From: Tetrahymena elliotti 4EA | Lineage: Eukaryota; Ciliophora; Oligohymenophorea; Hymenostomatida; Tetrahymenidae | Length of the DNA: 64,000 nt | Assembly (NCBI GenBank): GCA_000231825.2 | Contig: JH720322.1 | Coordinates: 186,001 to 250,000 of the forward strand | Direction: 5' to 3' | In this document: positions 11,448 to 22,907 of the stretch, piece by piece | How positions within the stretch are numbered: the first letter of the stretch is position 1 | How the letters are laid out: each line of letters opens with the position of its first letter | Made by a program: the position numbers and the translations under genes | The notes under the pieces: generated by a model | The model's database searches: none | What the model saw: the letters and a program-made list of their open reading frames with translations, nothing else | Told to the model about the DNA's origin: nothing

Positions 11448-14213
11448 TCATTCTATGTTACTTAGTTCTTTTTTTACTTGTTCTGTAATTTTAATAAATA
11501 TTTAATCAAAGTTAAGTCTCCATCCGTCATCTGATTTTTTTATTTTTTAATATAAACGACCTTATCTATGAACATCTAATTGTTTAACCTTTTTAAGTAC
11601 TTCATCTGCTTATTAGCGGCCTTCAGTTTCTAATACTAATAAATAAAGCGCAGCCCAAGAATCCATTATTTCAGGTCTTTCGAAAGTTGATTTTTCAATC
11701 CATTTACGTGCTTTTTCCATCTTACGTTCTTTCCAAAATAATTTAGCTACAGACACATTTACATATGGGTCTTATCTACATTTTTCCAAGGCCTCAGAAG
11801 TTTTTTTCTTACGAGTGGCTTTAGGTTCTAATTCAATAGCATATGACCAAAGTTAAGTATAATCAGGACATTCTTTCAAAGCACGAGCAAGCATATATCT
11901 AGCTCCCTTTTTGTTTTCTGCTTCTATTTCTAATTATACTGCAGTACACCAAAGCTCAGGATTTTTGGGAAGTTTAACACGGAATTTTTCAAGAACAGGA
12001 CGAGCACGAGCAAAATGTTTATGATTTATTTCTAGCTCTACATACTTTTAAATTAAACTGACACTCATGGGATTAAAACGTAATCCTTTTTCATAAACTT
12101 AACGGGCTTAGTCAATAGACTTATGGGCATAGGCTATTTTTGCAGATAAAATATATATTTTTTCACAATTAGGAAAGGCACCCATTGCATTTTAAGATTC
12201 TTAATAGGCTTTCTGTAAAGCACCTGTTTAATATTCTAATTTAAGAAGACTTAAATAGACTTCATTAGTTGGATTATTTTTTCTTGCTTTGTAAACAAGA
12301 TCTCTTGCTTGCTCTATTTCATCATTCTTTTTAAAGTATTTAATTGACAATACAAGGATTTACTAACTGTCAGGTAAGTTTTCTTATGCTTCCTTAAGTA
12401 ATTATTAAATTTCCGATTTTTAAGCAGTAATTTGTTAATTTAATTAAGCTTCTTCATCAACAGTAGATGGAGTCTCAAAATTTTTTTCACTTTAAATAGA
12501 AACCTATGCTTATTCTATGACTTTGTTAGCTTCCTACCAATGGAATTTAATTCTTTAGATCCAAAAACTTTCATACTTAGGGTGCTAAATAGTGGCTTCC
12601 TTATATAAATGTTAAAGATTATCTTTATCTTTACCAATATTCTATTCAAAATCAATAGTAGCTTACAAAAGATCTATGTTATCAGGTTTAAGAGATTCTA
12701 TACCATGTTCGTATATGGCACGTCCTGTGCCAATGCAAGTACCATCAATCATATTTTTAGCTTCTTCCTTGATGATACGTTCTTTATCAGATTTGTCATG
12801 TATATTGTGAAGGACAATAGCTTAAACAATAGCAATACAAGTATTTAAGTTTCCTGATTTTTCACAATAAGCAGCTTCTTTCAACCAATCTTCTTTAACA
12901 ATATTGATATTTTTACTTGAGAAATATTTTATGGCGTTTTATAAAACCTTTGTGATTGTTTCTTAAGGTTGTCCTTGAGATTCTTCTAACTTAGCAGCAT
13001 TAACCCAAATAGATAATTCCTAAGGGTGAATTTTACGAGCTTTATTTAAAACGGCTTTAGCATTATCATATGTCTCCAATTTAGCAAGAGCCAGCCACAT
13101 ATCTAAATCATCAGGAATACACTCTACGGCCTTATAAAGAAGAATTTTGGCTTCCTTTTAGTTTTCTTCATATTCAATTAACTTCTTCCAAAGTCTAGGT
13201 TAATCTGGAATATGCTCAAGAGCTTTCTTTAAAATTTTAACCTTCATTTCACGATTACTTTCTAAATCAGCTGCAGCTAACCAAATTTTTAAGCTTTTAG
13301 GAAGAATAGTTGCTGCTTTAGCAAGAAGAGCACGAGCTTTATCTGTTGTTTCCAAACGAGCTATTTCAACCCATATTTCATCAGATGTTTCACAATTTTG
13401 TAAACCTTAATAAAGAACATTACGAGCTTCTTAAATCTTTCCATCTAATTCCTCAACACGAGCTACACTAATCCAACCAACAGGATTTTTAGGGTCAGTC
13501 TTAACGAAACTCTTCATTAAATTACGAGCACGTTTAAAGTCTCCAATATCTGCTGAAGAATTAACAAGTTAGGAATTTAAACTGGTTAAGTAACCTGATT
13601 TATCAACTGTAGAAATGCCACTAACTTAATCTGAAGATTTGTCCAATCTTGAAGTAAAAATGGTTTAGTTAGCTTTACCAATATCATTAATATTATGAGG
13701 AGTTTAAAGACCTGTTACATCTAAAGATGTGCTGAATGAGCCTTCCATTCTTGCACTCTAAATGATGTGATCTGGAACAGGTGTGTATTTATCATTCTTA
13801 CGCTTTTTAATAGTATAATCTTATACTTCAGGAATACCATTCCATTCATCATAAGTAATACCACCCAAATCACGCTTAAGATCTGCAAATTAAAATGCAA
13901 CAGAAGGATTCTTTTCTAAATTTCTTTTGGCTTCTTCTACTTATTTTTTTTCTATGTATTTACTACGACGACCTGCCATAAAAGAATCAACTTTATTGTA
14001 TTCCTCTTCTGCTTGTCTATCTTCATCATCTTATTTGTCATTTGCAAATATACTTTCCTAATAACCACTCCATTGATCATATGAAGTGTAGTTAGCAGGA
14101 CCTATATCTGAACGTGTGATAAAACCTACAGCACCTCTTGCCAAACCAGCTACATAATTTGGAGGTGGAGGACCAAAATCAGTTTTAGCGTAATATGTTC
14201 TATTATTACTCAT
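11448..14213 (-). CDS. PRPF6: Pre-mRNA-processing factor 6 (Prp6), U5 snRNP/tri-snRNP
   Basis: Intronless, 921 residues (human protein about 940), ATG 14213 to TGA at 11450-11448. The N-terminus carries the PRP1_N domain with its hallmark GLARGAVGFITRSDIGPA around residues 24-41, preceded by a PPPPNY segment. After about residue 270 the rest is tandem HAT/TPR half-repeats, with repeated Trp..A..E..A..R patterns (for example CPEN- and CDEIW-like starts and ARxIYxxA helices). Prp6 bridges U5 to U4/U6 in the tri-snRNP and is required for spliceosome activation in the nucleus. Its presence fits the intron-dense genome. GC content is visibly higher than in flanks and no lesion is seen. The call is unambiguous. 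Confidence 0.97.
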
Positions 14214-14594
14214 CTTATTTTATTTTTGAAAACAAATGTAAAAATAAAAGAATAAATTGTCAATAATAACTGATATTGTTATTTTCTTCTATTTATTTCT
14301 TTTAATCATAAATCTATTAACTTTCAATATCTAAAATGTGATAAGATTAAAAATAAATACTAATTAAAATAGCTAATTATTTTGTGTCTACTTATTTATT
14401 TACTATTTAAATAAAATAAACAATATTATTAAATCTTTCCGAAAAATTAATAGGAAATCTAATTCAAAATTCCAAACAAAAACAAAGCAAACAAATTTTT
14501 TTCTTAAAATTTTTCTATTAAATATAATCATATAATTAAAATATTCAGCAGCACTCTCCTCCTTCAAATATCTATCAAATATTATTTTTATTTC
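14214..14594. other. AT-rich region upstream of PRPF6
   Basis: Promoter side of PRPF6 and 3' side of the possible orphan ORF. Pyrimidine-rich on the plus strand; nothing else seen. Confidence 0.4.
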
Positions 14595-15245
14595 TCAGAT
14601 TTTTATTTTTATTTTTATCTTTATTTTAATTTAATTTTATTTATTTGTTTTAATAACATTTATTTTTTTAATTGTTTTCAGAATTTATTTTTTTAATTTA
14701 TTTTTTATTTTTTTATCATAAGTTATTTCATGTATCAGCAAGCTAAATTAGTTAATATAATATTATTTTTTTAAATAGATTAGAGATCGTTGAATCAAAA
14801 TCAGCTGTTAATATTTTTATATTGGAAATAAAACTGGGTAATAGAAGATGCGGAATAAGAGGGTCCGGTACGAGAGATTTTACAGGGAAAATTGCTTTTA
14901 AATTTTTTAAGCAATTAAATCTAAGCATTGTTTTAAAAACTGAAAATCAGCAGCTGTGATTTTTTATTTATGCTCTCCTGTGGGAATTATGGCTTAAGAT
15001 GATTTAAAAATAAATAAAGATCTTGATTCGATTATTTGCCTGTGTGATAAATTAGAATTTAGTTCTAACATTAAGTGATCGAAAACAATTCTAAAGACAA
15101 ACTTAGTCTCAAAAATATGGTGGGCTAAGTGAAAGAAATGGGGTTTTATCTTTCTAATTGCTTCAGAATTGAAGTGGTAGGTGGCAATCATACTTAAAAA
15201 CTTGTTTTCTTTATATATTTCAGTCATCTTAAGCTGTAAATTCAC
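14595..15245 (-). CDS. Possible orphan protein, 216 residues
   Basis: In ciliate code the frame opening at ATG 15245 stays open for 217 codons to a TGA at 14597-14595. The first 125 residues have mixed, protein-like composition (for example HRQIIESRSLFIF and ITAADFQFLKQCLDL), and the underlying DNA at 14830-15245 is visibly richer in G+C than the flanks. The last 60 residues are Lys/Asn/Gln-rich and may be read-through of AT-rich DNA. No family recognised. The frame also contains several CAG and ACAG trinucleotides that could be splice acceptors, so the true exon structure may be different. A frame of this length without TGA can occur by chance in such DNA, so confidence is low. Confidence 0.35.
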
Positions 15246-15797
15246 CGATCTCTCTTTTTAGTTATTTTTCTTTTAATTTTTTTTCTTTTGTAATTTTAAT
15301 TAATTTTCTTTTTCTTTCCTAATTTAAATCAACCTTTACTCAAATTTGAAATTTTTTCTTCAAATTATAAAAAGTAAGAAATTAATAAATTCCCCACTTA
15401 ATCCTTTATTGACTAGTTTTTTAAAGTGAAATAGAAGGAGGAATATTATTTGATTAAATAAAAAATTTTGATGAATGTACTTTTATAAATAATTTTTAAT
15501 ATCCATAGCAAAACTAAGTAAGATGATGACTTACAAATAAAACTTGTTTAATAATATTATTAAAAGTGAAATTCAAAAATAAACCAAAATTTAGAGAAAA
15601 TTAAATATATACTTTCTTTTATATACTAATCAAAATAGCAAATAACCTCTCTGTTGGAATATAAAAAATAAAAACAACAAATATTTTTAATTTTTCAATC
15701 AAAAAAAATACTATTTTTGATAAATCTAGAAAAGATATCATAAACTTTTACAGATAATATTAAAATCAATATAAAAACAATACTACTGCATTTCTAT
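15246..15797. other. AT-rich region upstream of the mevalonate gene
   Basis: Divergent spacer between the possible orphan ORF and the MVD gene. A-rich leader just before the MVD ATG; no conserved element recognised. Confidence 0.45.
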
Positions 15798-17096
15798 ATG
15801 ATTACTGTTAAAGGAGAAATTTTAAAAGTGAAGACTACTTATGAAACATCACCTAATATTGCATTAGTTAAATATTGGGGCAAGTTTGATGAAGAATATA
15901 TTCTTCCTCTTAATAGCTCTACAGGTATTACTTTAAGTACTGAAGATCTTCAAACTAGAACTACAATTACTTTGACAAATAAATATAAAGAAATCAAATT
16001 TCTCCTCAATGGAGAGCCTCATCCAATTTCTGGACGTCTTAAAAAGATATTAAAATTCTTTGAAGATAAAGCTCTTACTGCTCTAGGTGAAGAGTTAGTT
16101 CCTCTTCAGGAAGGAGAAAGCTAGGAGACTAAAAGAAAATCAGTGAAAGAATTCTTAAATGGGGATTTAAATTCTTTAAGATTAAAGATAAAATCAGTTA
16201 ATTCCTTCCCTACTGCTAGTGGATTAGCTTCAAGTGCATCAGGTTTAGCTGCTCTTTCTGTATGTCTTTTTGATGTTTATCATATGAAAGAAGAATATGA
16301 ATTTTAAAGAAGTGTTATAGCTCGTTTGGGAAGTGGAAGTGCTTCTCGCTCTATTTATGGTGGTTTAGTTGAATGGACTGGAGTTCCACAAGAGTATTTA
16401 TAAAGAAAGTTTTCAAGTAAAAACAATGAAATAGAATTGTCAGAGTAAGAGTATGAGCAATTATCCAAATTATGTATTGCTAAATAAACTCATAACTAAT
16501 CTTTCTTTGAAGACTTAGATGTTTTCGTTGTTGCATATTCTTTTGAATCAAAAGAAGTTCCTTCAACTTCAGGTATGTTATAAAGTACTTAAACATCTGA
16601 GCTTCTTAAGCACCGTGCTTTGAATACAGCTCATGTCCATATAGATGGAGTTAAAAAAGCTATTGAAGAAAAAAATTACAATGAACTAGCCCGTTTAGTT
16701 AGATTGGATTCAAACCAATTCCATGCTGTATGCCTTGACACAACTCCTCCTATTTTCTATTTAAATGATTTCAGCAAAAATATGATCAACTTTATACATT
16801 AACTTGACTCTGCTTTAGAATATCATGTAGCATATACTTTTGATGCAGGTCCTCATGCAGTTCTCCTTGTACACAAAAATCACTCTGCTTAAGTACTCAG
16901 AGCTATTTATGAAGCCTTCTCTATAACTGATTTGAATTCTTTAGGCAAAAGAGCATAAGAAACCTTAAAGTAAGCTATGCAAAGTGATTTACCAGAAAAT
17001 ATTTAAAAAATAGTATAAGTTAACAAACCTAAAATAACAACCACACCATCTTACATTATTCACACCAAAGTAGGAAAAGGTCCCACTAAAATTTGA
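15798..17096 (+). CDS. MVD: Diphosphomevalonate decarboxylase
   Basis: Intronless, 432 residues, ATG 15798 to TGA 17094-17096. A GHMP-superfamily enzyme that uses ATP to decarboxylate mevalonate diphosphate to isopentenyl diphosphate, the last step of the mevalonate pathway. Motifs: SPNIALVKYWGK at residues 18-29, the Ser/Thr strand NSSTGITLS, the phosphate-binding loop SFPTASGLASSASG near 131-145, SGSASRSIYGG after it, and the C-terminal AYTFDAGPHAV with the conserved Asp-Ala-Gly-Pro. The length fits eukaryotic enzymes (about 400). There is no N-terminal signal and no intron. It implies a cytosolic mevalonate pathway for isoprenoids, which feed quinones, dolichol and triterpenoids. Codon use is G+C-richer than in neighbours, suggesting good expression. 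Confidence 0.98.
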
Positions 17097-18092
17097 TGAT
17101 TTATCTCAAAGCATGGTAAATAAAATTTAGTAAAAATACATGAATAATTCTGCTATCAAAGTAATCAATCAGAAAATATAAAACTAAAGAAATGATTTTG
17201 AAGAATATTTTTTTAAATAATTTATTTTTTGTTTATTTTTATTTGCATTTCTTGTAAAAATAATTTTAAATATCAATCAAGCTTTTAACTTTTAAACAAA
17301 TAACAAACAAAAAATAGATTTTAATCAAATAAAGCTAAACAAAATTATGATATGTAATATTCTGATTTTTCAATCATAAGTTATCAAAAATAAAAATTAT
17401 TTGTTGTAATTAGACAAAAGAATTTTATTTTATATATATAGTACCCTAAGGTACTGCCTTATAAGGCTGCATAAAATCTTAACAAGACATATTATTTATT
17501 TATTTTTTTTAGGTTTTGATTAATTTCTGGTTTTACTTTTTTCTCACCTGGTTTTTGGTGTTAATTTATTTTTTTTGTTTTTTTTAATAATTTATTTTAA
17601 TAATTAAAATAAGAAAAATATCTAAAAAACATTAATAATAAAATATTTATGGATATAAAGGAAAAATATTTCAAAGAAACTAATACTTATGATTTAAATT
17701 CATATTTTGGGAAATGATAAATAGTAAATTCAGATACATCCAAATTTTTTAATTTAATTTTTTACTTTGTTTCCTTTTAAACTTTAAATTAAAAGTAAAA
17801 GAATATTTTAAAATAATAATAAATAAAATAATGAAAATAGCTAAAAAATATTTCTAACAAAATATCTATTTGTTTAGCAGAACAATATTTCAAAGAGTCT
17901 AATGTGCTTTTTTATGATTTAATTTACATATAATAAAAGAATAAGCAGTAATTAAGATGACTTTAAATTATATAATATTTAATTGTTTTGATTTAAAATT
18001 TTACTTGTTTAATAAATATTAATTTTTACATAAATTAATAAAATTTATTAAAATTTTAATGGATAATAATTTTAATTTGAGTAAATGATTTG
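17097..18092. other. Convergent AT-rich intergenic region
   Basis: Between 3' ends of MVD (plus) and the hydrolase gene (minus). Apart from the twin palindromes listed separately, only A/T runs are seen. Confidence 0.5.
17440..17467. repeat. Two abutting perfect palindromes
   Basis: A six-base-pair stem hairpin, agtacc-ctaa-ggtact (17440-17455), is followed with no gap by the twelve-base palindrome gccttataaggc (17456-17467). Both are G+C-rich in a region of nearly pure A/T. Function unknown; it could form a structure in the 3' UTR or terminator zone of the convergent genes. Confidence 0.6.
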
Positions 18093-19858
18093 TCAATATT
18101 CTGAAAAGTATTCTGCTAAATTATTATTTTATTTATTACTATTGCTATTTCCATTACTTAAATTGTTATTGCTGTTACTCATATTATTAGGTTAGCTTTA
18201 TTATTAAAATCCTTAATTTTACTACTGTTGCTATTAGTTTACCTAATTGTTATTTTAAATATTTGGTTGATTATTGTTGGGGATGAAATCATTTCCTTCA
18301 AATTAATTTATATCTAACAAATCTACATTATTATCTTAAGGATAATCTACGTGATCTTTAATATCACTTGAGTTTATTCCTGGCTTTTAAAGTTATTAAA
18401 ATTCTGGCTTATCTAAATTTAATAAATCAAATTATTTATTCAGATTTTGTTATTGCTTTTCTTTATTATTCTCATTGCTACTTTATGGACCCTTTAAGGA
18501 TTCTTCTAAAGCTTTCTTCATTTATTACTCAAATTCTTCATCATTGTCATCTATATAATTAAGTGCATTCTATACTTCACCTAAATTTCCTATATGTCTT
18601 AAATTATTATTATAATTATCAAAATCAGGTATTTAAGAGCTGCTCTCTTATTTTTATTTGTTGCTTTATAAAGGAACTAAGAATTCAACCTAAAGAGTGT
18701 TATAAAAGAAAATTCCTACTGAGTCAAGCATGAATTAGGGACGTTACGAATTGTGATCTCCTTCTACCATAATTAAATTTTTGTCTCCTGCATATTCCTT
18801 ATGAAGAGCCTTTGTATGTTCTGGGGATATAAAATTATCATCTTTAGCTGCAACAAACAAAGCTGGAATAAAAGCTTTCGAAACATGGTTTTTTAAAGGA
18901 TTAAGGTCATTAATATCGAACTTTGCTTTAGAAGATATTGTACTCTTAATCATAGCCATAGCTGCTGACATTACAAATTTAGGGATTTTGGTGTATTATT
19001 TACAAAGATCTTCAGCTAATTGTCTAAGACTTGAAAATGCTGAATCAAGAACTAAACCTGCTATAGAAGGATCTCTGTCTGCATGCATCAAAGCTGTGAC
19101 TGCACCCATACTTCTTCCTATATTTTAAAATTAAAAATATGAATTATTAACTAAATAGAATAGAGCCAAATTGAGAATCTCCATTTTTTTTCTTAAATTA
19201 AAAATTAAAAAGTTGTTTTTAAATTTTTTAAGTTTTTTTTAAATTAAAAAAAAAAATAATTTCTAATCAGCCTTAGCCATTTCTGATTATCTATCTATTT
19301 CTTTTTATTTATTTTTTTGATTATTTTAATCTTTTTATAAAATATCGTTGCTAAATTGTGTTTTACCCCATAGTCCAATAGTTGAAACGGTTCCACTTGA
19401 TCTTAAATGATTTACAATGGTATCTACATCTTCTCTTTCGTACCATCCTAAAGAAATATATTCACCATCAGATATTCCGCATCCTGCAAAATCAAAAGAA
19501 AATAATGTTATGTTTTAAGGAAGAAGGACTTTTAAACAGTTTAAACTTTCCATTCTTGAAGAACTGTTTCCATGTAAATAAATAACACATGGAAGTTATT
19601 CACATGGACGTTTGATAGGCTCAAAATGAGAGCATTTAAGAGTCAAACCTTATTTATTTTTAATATCAATATCAGTTCTTTTTGCCCTAACTCCACTAAT
19701 TTTGAATTCAGTGGGACCTATATATTTAAAATATTGATAAGATCTTTACTCTCATTATTTTAATATGTACCTAGTTCTTAAATAGTATATTCGTCACGAG
19801 GAGGTCTTATTATTGCCTTCCATAAGTCTGAATATCCTCCTTTTATATTTCCTAACAT
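18093..19858 (-). CDS. Alpha/beta hydrolase with Gln/Asn-rich tail and ubiquitin-interacting-like motif
   Basis: 487 residues from exons 19858-19771, 19717-19367 and 19117-18093. Introns are 53 nt (19718-19770) and 249 nt (19118-19366). The catalytic domain shows the oxyanion strand VIYLHGNSSSR (residues 74-84), DFAGCGISDGE, nucleophile elbow GRSMG with Ser149, acid KDDN (Asp239/240) and His268 in GDHNS. So the full Ser-Asp-His triad is present. The second intron splits the Gly codon just before the elbow. This is the BAAT/serine-aminopeptidase type seen in many protist esterases and ABHD17-like depalmitoylases. After residue 300 comes a polar tail with a motif matching the UIM pattern (acidic run, then MKKALEES, about 340-355), and then Gln/Asn tracts. 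No signal peptide or transmembrane segment, so probably cytosolic. Substrate unknown. Confidence 0.92.
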
Positions 19859-20287
19859 TTTAATAATTTATTTATTGTAGAAGAGTTATTAATATTTGTG
19901 ATTTTAGTTTCCTGATAAAGTTTATTTGAATATACTATTTACTATTTCTTTAGAAAAAATAATTAAAACCTAAATATTCAAAACAAATAAGATAGTTAAA
20001 ACAATAGTTATAATACACCTTAAAGGAACACGAGTAGAGTTTAATTAGAACTAATTAGAACAATAATTCTAAATTTTGCTTTTGTTTCATTCTTTATTTT
20101 CAAAACATAATTTATTGTAATTTACCAAAAATGCAAAAATCTCTTTTTCTATTTCAAATTTATTATAAAAAATATTTTTTTAAAATTAAAATATTAGCAA
20201 ATTTTTGAAAATAAATGATTTGCCATTTTGCCAACAAAATTAAAGTTTTTTTAATTTAAATTTTAAAACAATTTATGAATAAAAATG
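19859..20287. other. AT-rich intergenic region up to the assembly gap
   Basis: Upstream of the hydrolase gene; nothing recognised before the run of N starts. Confidence 0.4.
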
Positions 20288-20824
20288 NNNNNNNNNNNNN
20301 NNNNNNNNNNNNNNNNNNNNNNNNNNNNNNNNNNNNNNNNNNNNNNNNNNNNNNNNNNNNNNNNNNNNNNNNNNNNNNNNNNNNNNNNNNNNNNNNNNNN
20401 NNNNNNNNNNNNNNNNNNNNNNNNNNNNNNNNNNNNNNNNNNNNNNNNNNNNNNNNNNNNNNNNNNNNNNNNNNNNNNNNNNNNNNNNNNNNNNNNNNNN
20501 NNNNNNNNNNNNNNNNNNNNNNNNNNNNNNNNNNNNNNNNNNNNNNNNNNNNNNNNNNNNNNNNNNNNNNNNNNNNNNNNNNNNNNNNNNNNNNNNNNNN
20601 NNNNNNNNNNNNNNNNNNNNNNNNNNNNNNNNNNNNNNNNNNNNNNNNNNNNNNNNNNNNNNNNNNNNNNNNNNNNNNNNNNNNNNNNNNNNNNNNNNNN
20701 NNNNNNNNNNNNNNNNNNNNNNNNNNNNNNNNNNNNNNNNNNNNNNNNNNNNNNNNNNNNNNNNNNNNNNNNNNNNNNNNNNNNNNNNNNNNNNNNNNNN
20801 NNNNNNNNNNNNNNNNNNNNNNNN
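20288..20824. other. Assembly gap, 537 undetermined bases
   Basis: Continuous run of N. Any frames reported across it are artefacts. Confidence 1.
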
Positions 20825-21141
20825 AACATGATATGCTATTTATTTTTTAAATTCTTATTTTAAAATGTTATTGCTAATTTTATTAAAATTAAATAATTTA
20901 ATATTTTATTGTAGAAATTATTCACATTATAATATTTTATAAGGTATTTAAATAAGTTATTTAACGGGTATAAAAAGTTTGTTAATTTTTTTTAAAAATT
21001 GCGCTTTCTTTAAATTTTATAATTATTTGCGCGAGTTTGAATCACAAAATTCTTCTTAAAAAAATCTTTTGGATATAAATTAAATTTTTATAAATTTACT
21101 ATTTAGAATAAGCAAAATATTAAGACATATCAAAAGTAGAA
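20825..21141. other. AT-rich upstream region of the HMG-histone-fold gene with two GCGC patches
   Basis: Two isolated G+C-rich spots, ttgcgctttc (about 20999-21008) and tttgcgcgag (about 21028-21037), stand out in otherwise A/T-only DNA directly upstream of the ATG. They may be promoter elements; the second resembles an E2F-type half site. That reading is speculative. Confidence 0.35.
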
Positions 21142-22551
21142 ATGGAATAGGAATAGGTTTTGATTTTTAAAATTTAAAATATGAAACTAAATAAACGCTT
21201 ATATTAAAATTAGTTAGAATTTGATTACGAAGATGAATTTTAGGATTTAAATATAGAGCACCAATTAGCATAGCCTACAAGATTTCTAAAAAGTTAAAAT
21301 GGTGAAAAATAGTAAATGGAATCCAATGCAGAAACATAAGATAATGAAGATCCTGCTATTTAAAATATTTAAAAGAAGCATTTATAAAAACCTAAAAAGC
21401 CTTTAAGTGCCTACTTTTTATTTATTTAAGATTATAAGCAAAGTAAGTAATCATTCATTTTATAAATTTTCATATTAATCATTACTTTTCATTTCAGAAA
21501 GTGGAGGCAAAATAAACTTGAAAGAAATGGGCACTATTTGGAATGAAACCTCATAAGATGAAAAGCAAGTAACCAAATAATTGATATGCTAAATAAGTAA
21601 CTGAATGTTAAAAACTAGATTTACTATAAAAAATAAGAAGAAGAGAAAATACGCTTTAAAAAAGAAATGGACGAATATGTAAATAAATTATTTTATGTTA
21701 TTATTCCTTAAAAAATTATTTATTTAAAAACAATAGATTGAATAACAAGGTGATGAAGAGTAAAAATTATTTTTAAAATGGACTCAAATCAAGTTTTAAT
21801 TTTTAACTTTGGTAGAAATGAAGAGCAGCTAGATAATGAATTAGATATTGCTTTTCCCATATCAAGAATTAAGGGTATCCTTAAAGTAGATGAAGATAAT
21901 AAATTACTGAGTAAAGATACACTCCTTTACTTTGAAAAGGCAACAGTAAAATTACTTTATTTTATTTTTGATGATACTAAAATTATTACTTATCGAAAAG
22001 GAGTTATTTGGAGGTTATTTAGCTTAGAAATGCTTTAGAAATATGCAATAAAATCGTAGAAAAAAATTATAAACAAATGATTTATGTAAAATTTAAAGAT
22101 AAAAATAAGATTTTATCAGATTTTTAAAAAAAATAAGATGATGTTATTAAAAGAGACATGTATTTGAACTTCTTGTAATGTAATTCACTTATTTTTTAGT
22201 AAAAATATGAATCAAACATTTTAAAAAGGCATGGTACCTTAAGAAGCTACTAATGAAGAAGAAAATCAATAAAATGTAATCGCTGAAAGCTAGCAATCAT
22301 CTAAAACTAAATCTCGTAAAAAATTAGTAATTCCTGATAATGATAATTCTGATAAAGAAGGAGAGATGGAAATAGAAAATAAAGAAAAAGACTAGGATTA
22401 AGAGGAAGGATAAAAAGACTCTCCTCAGTAACGAAACAATAAAAAGAGTGTTAACACAAAAAGTAATAATAGTAAACTAGGTAAAAAGGAAAAGGTTGTA
22501 GAGCCTCCTGCTAATAATAGAAGGATAGATAGTTTCTTAACTAAAAAATGA
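21142..22551 (+). CDS. HMG-box protein fused to a CBF/NF-YC-type histone fold, with an apparent one-base frameshift
   Basis: Seven exons: 21142-21442, 21498-21568, 21619-21678, 21737-21759, 21816-21945, 22001-22179, 22229-22551, with introns of 49-58 nt. Residues about 83-145 form an HMG box (KPKKPLSAYFLF, KIRFKKEMDEY). Exon 4 links it through GDEENEEQLD to a histone fold from residue 163 (FPISRIKGILK, LLSKDTLLYFEKATELF), as in DRAP1, POLE4, CHRAC15 and NF-YC, closing with a helix before MVPQEA. An acidic/basic linker and a C-terminal RRIDSFLTKK, reminiscent of a PCNA-interacting peptide, follow. Near 22028-22032 the homologous frame shifts by one base: YLAQ and ALEICNKI lie in different frames, so either one A is extra in the assembly or the allele is damaged. 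Removing it gives 361 residues. Probably nuclear, chromatin or replication. An alternative is two genes, the second starting at ATG 21778. Confidence 0.7.
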
Positions 22552-22907
22552 TTTAATTTTCACTTAAATTTAAATAAAAATGTATATTTTAATATGTAAA
22601 TATGTTTATCAAAATCAAGCTCATTCTTTGTTTGAAAACTACTACCAAATTAAATTATTTTATAATAAGAATAAAATTTGATATCAAAAATAAACAAATT
22701 TGATTTATTTAATCACTTTCTAAATATCTTGCTTGGTTTTTTGTTTTTCTTTTAATCATGAACAAAGATTAAAGCCCTTTATATTATTTATTTGATGATA
22801 CTTATTATCTATCTAATTAGCAAATAGCTCCAAAAGAAAGAAATTTATATTAAATAAAAAGCATAATAAATTAAAAATTTGTTAGTGATTTCAATACATA
22901 GGGAAAA
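22552..22907. other. AT-rich intergenic region
   Basis: An in-frame ATG at 22758 could extend the next gene by 50 residues, but the ATG at 22908 has the better A-rich context. No other feature seen. Confidence 0.4.

Noticed and set aside
14840..14890. Possible tRNA in a G+C-richer patch
   Set aside because: No cloverleaf could be formed and no T-loop consensus; no tRNA, rRNA or CRISPR array was found anywhere in the window.
20263..20863. Three ORFs spanning the N run
   Set aside because: Artefacts of undetermined bases.
21778..22038. Separate histone-fold gene starting at ATG 21778
   Set aside because: Would start about 40 bases after the end of the HMG frame and waste an in-phase GT..AG pair; the fused model is simpler, though not proven.
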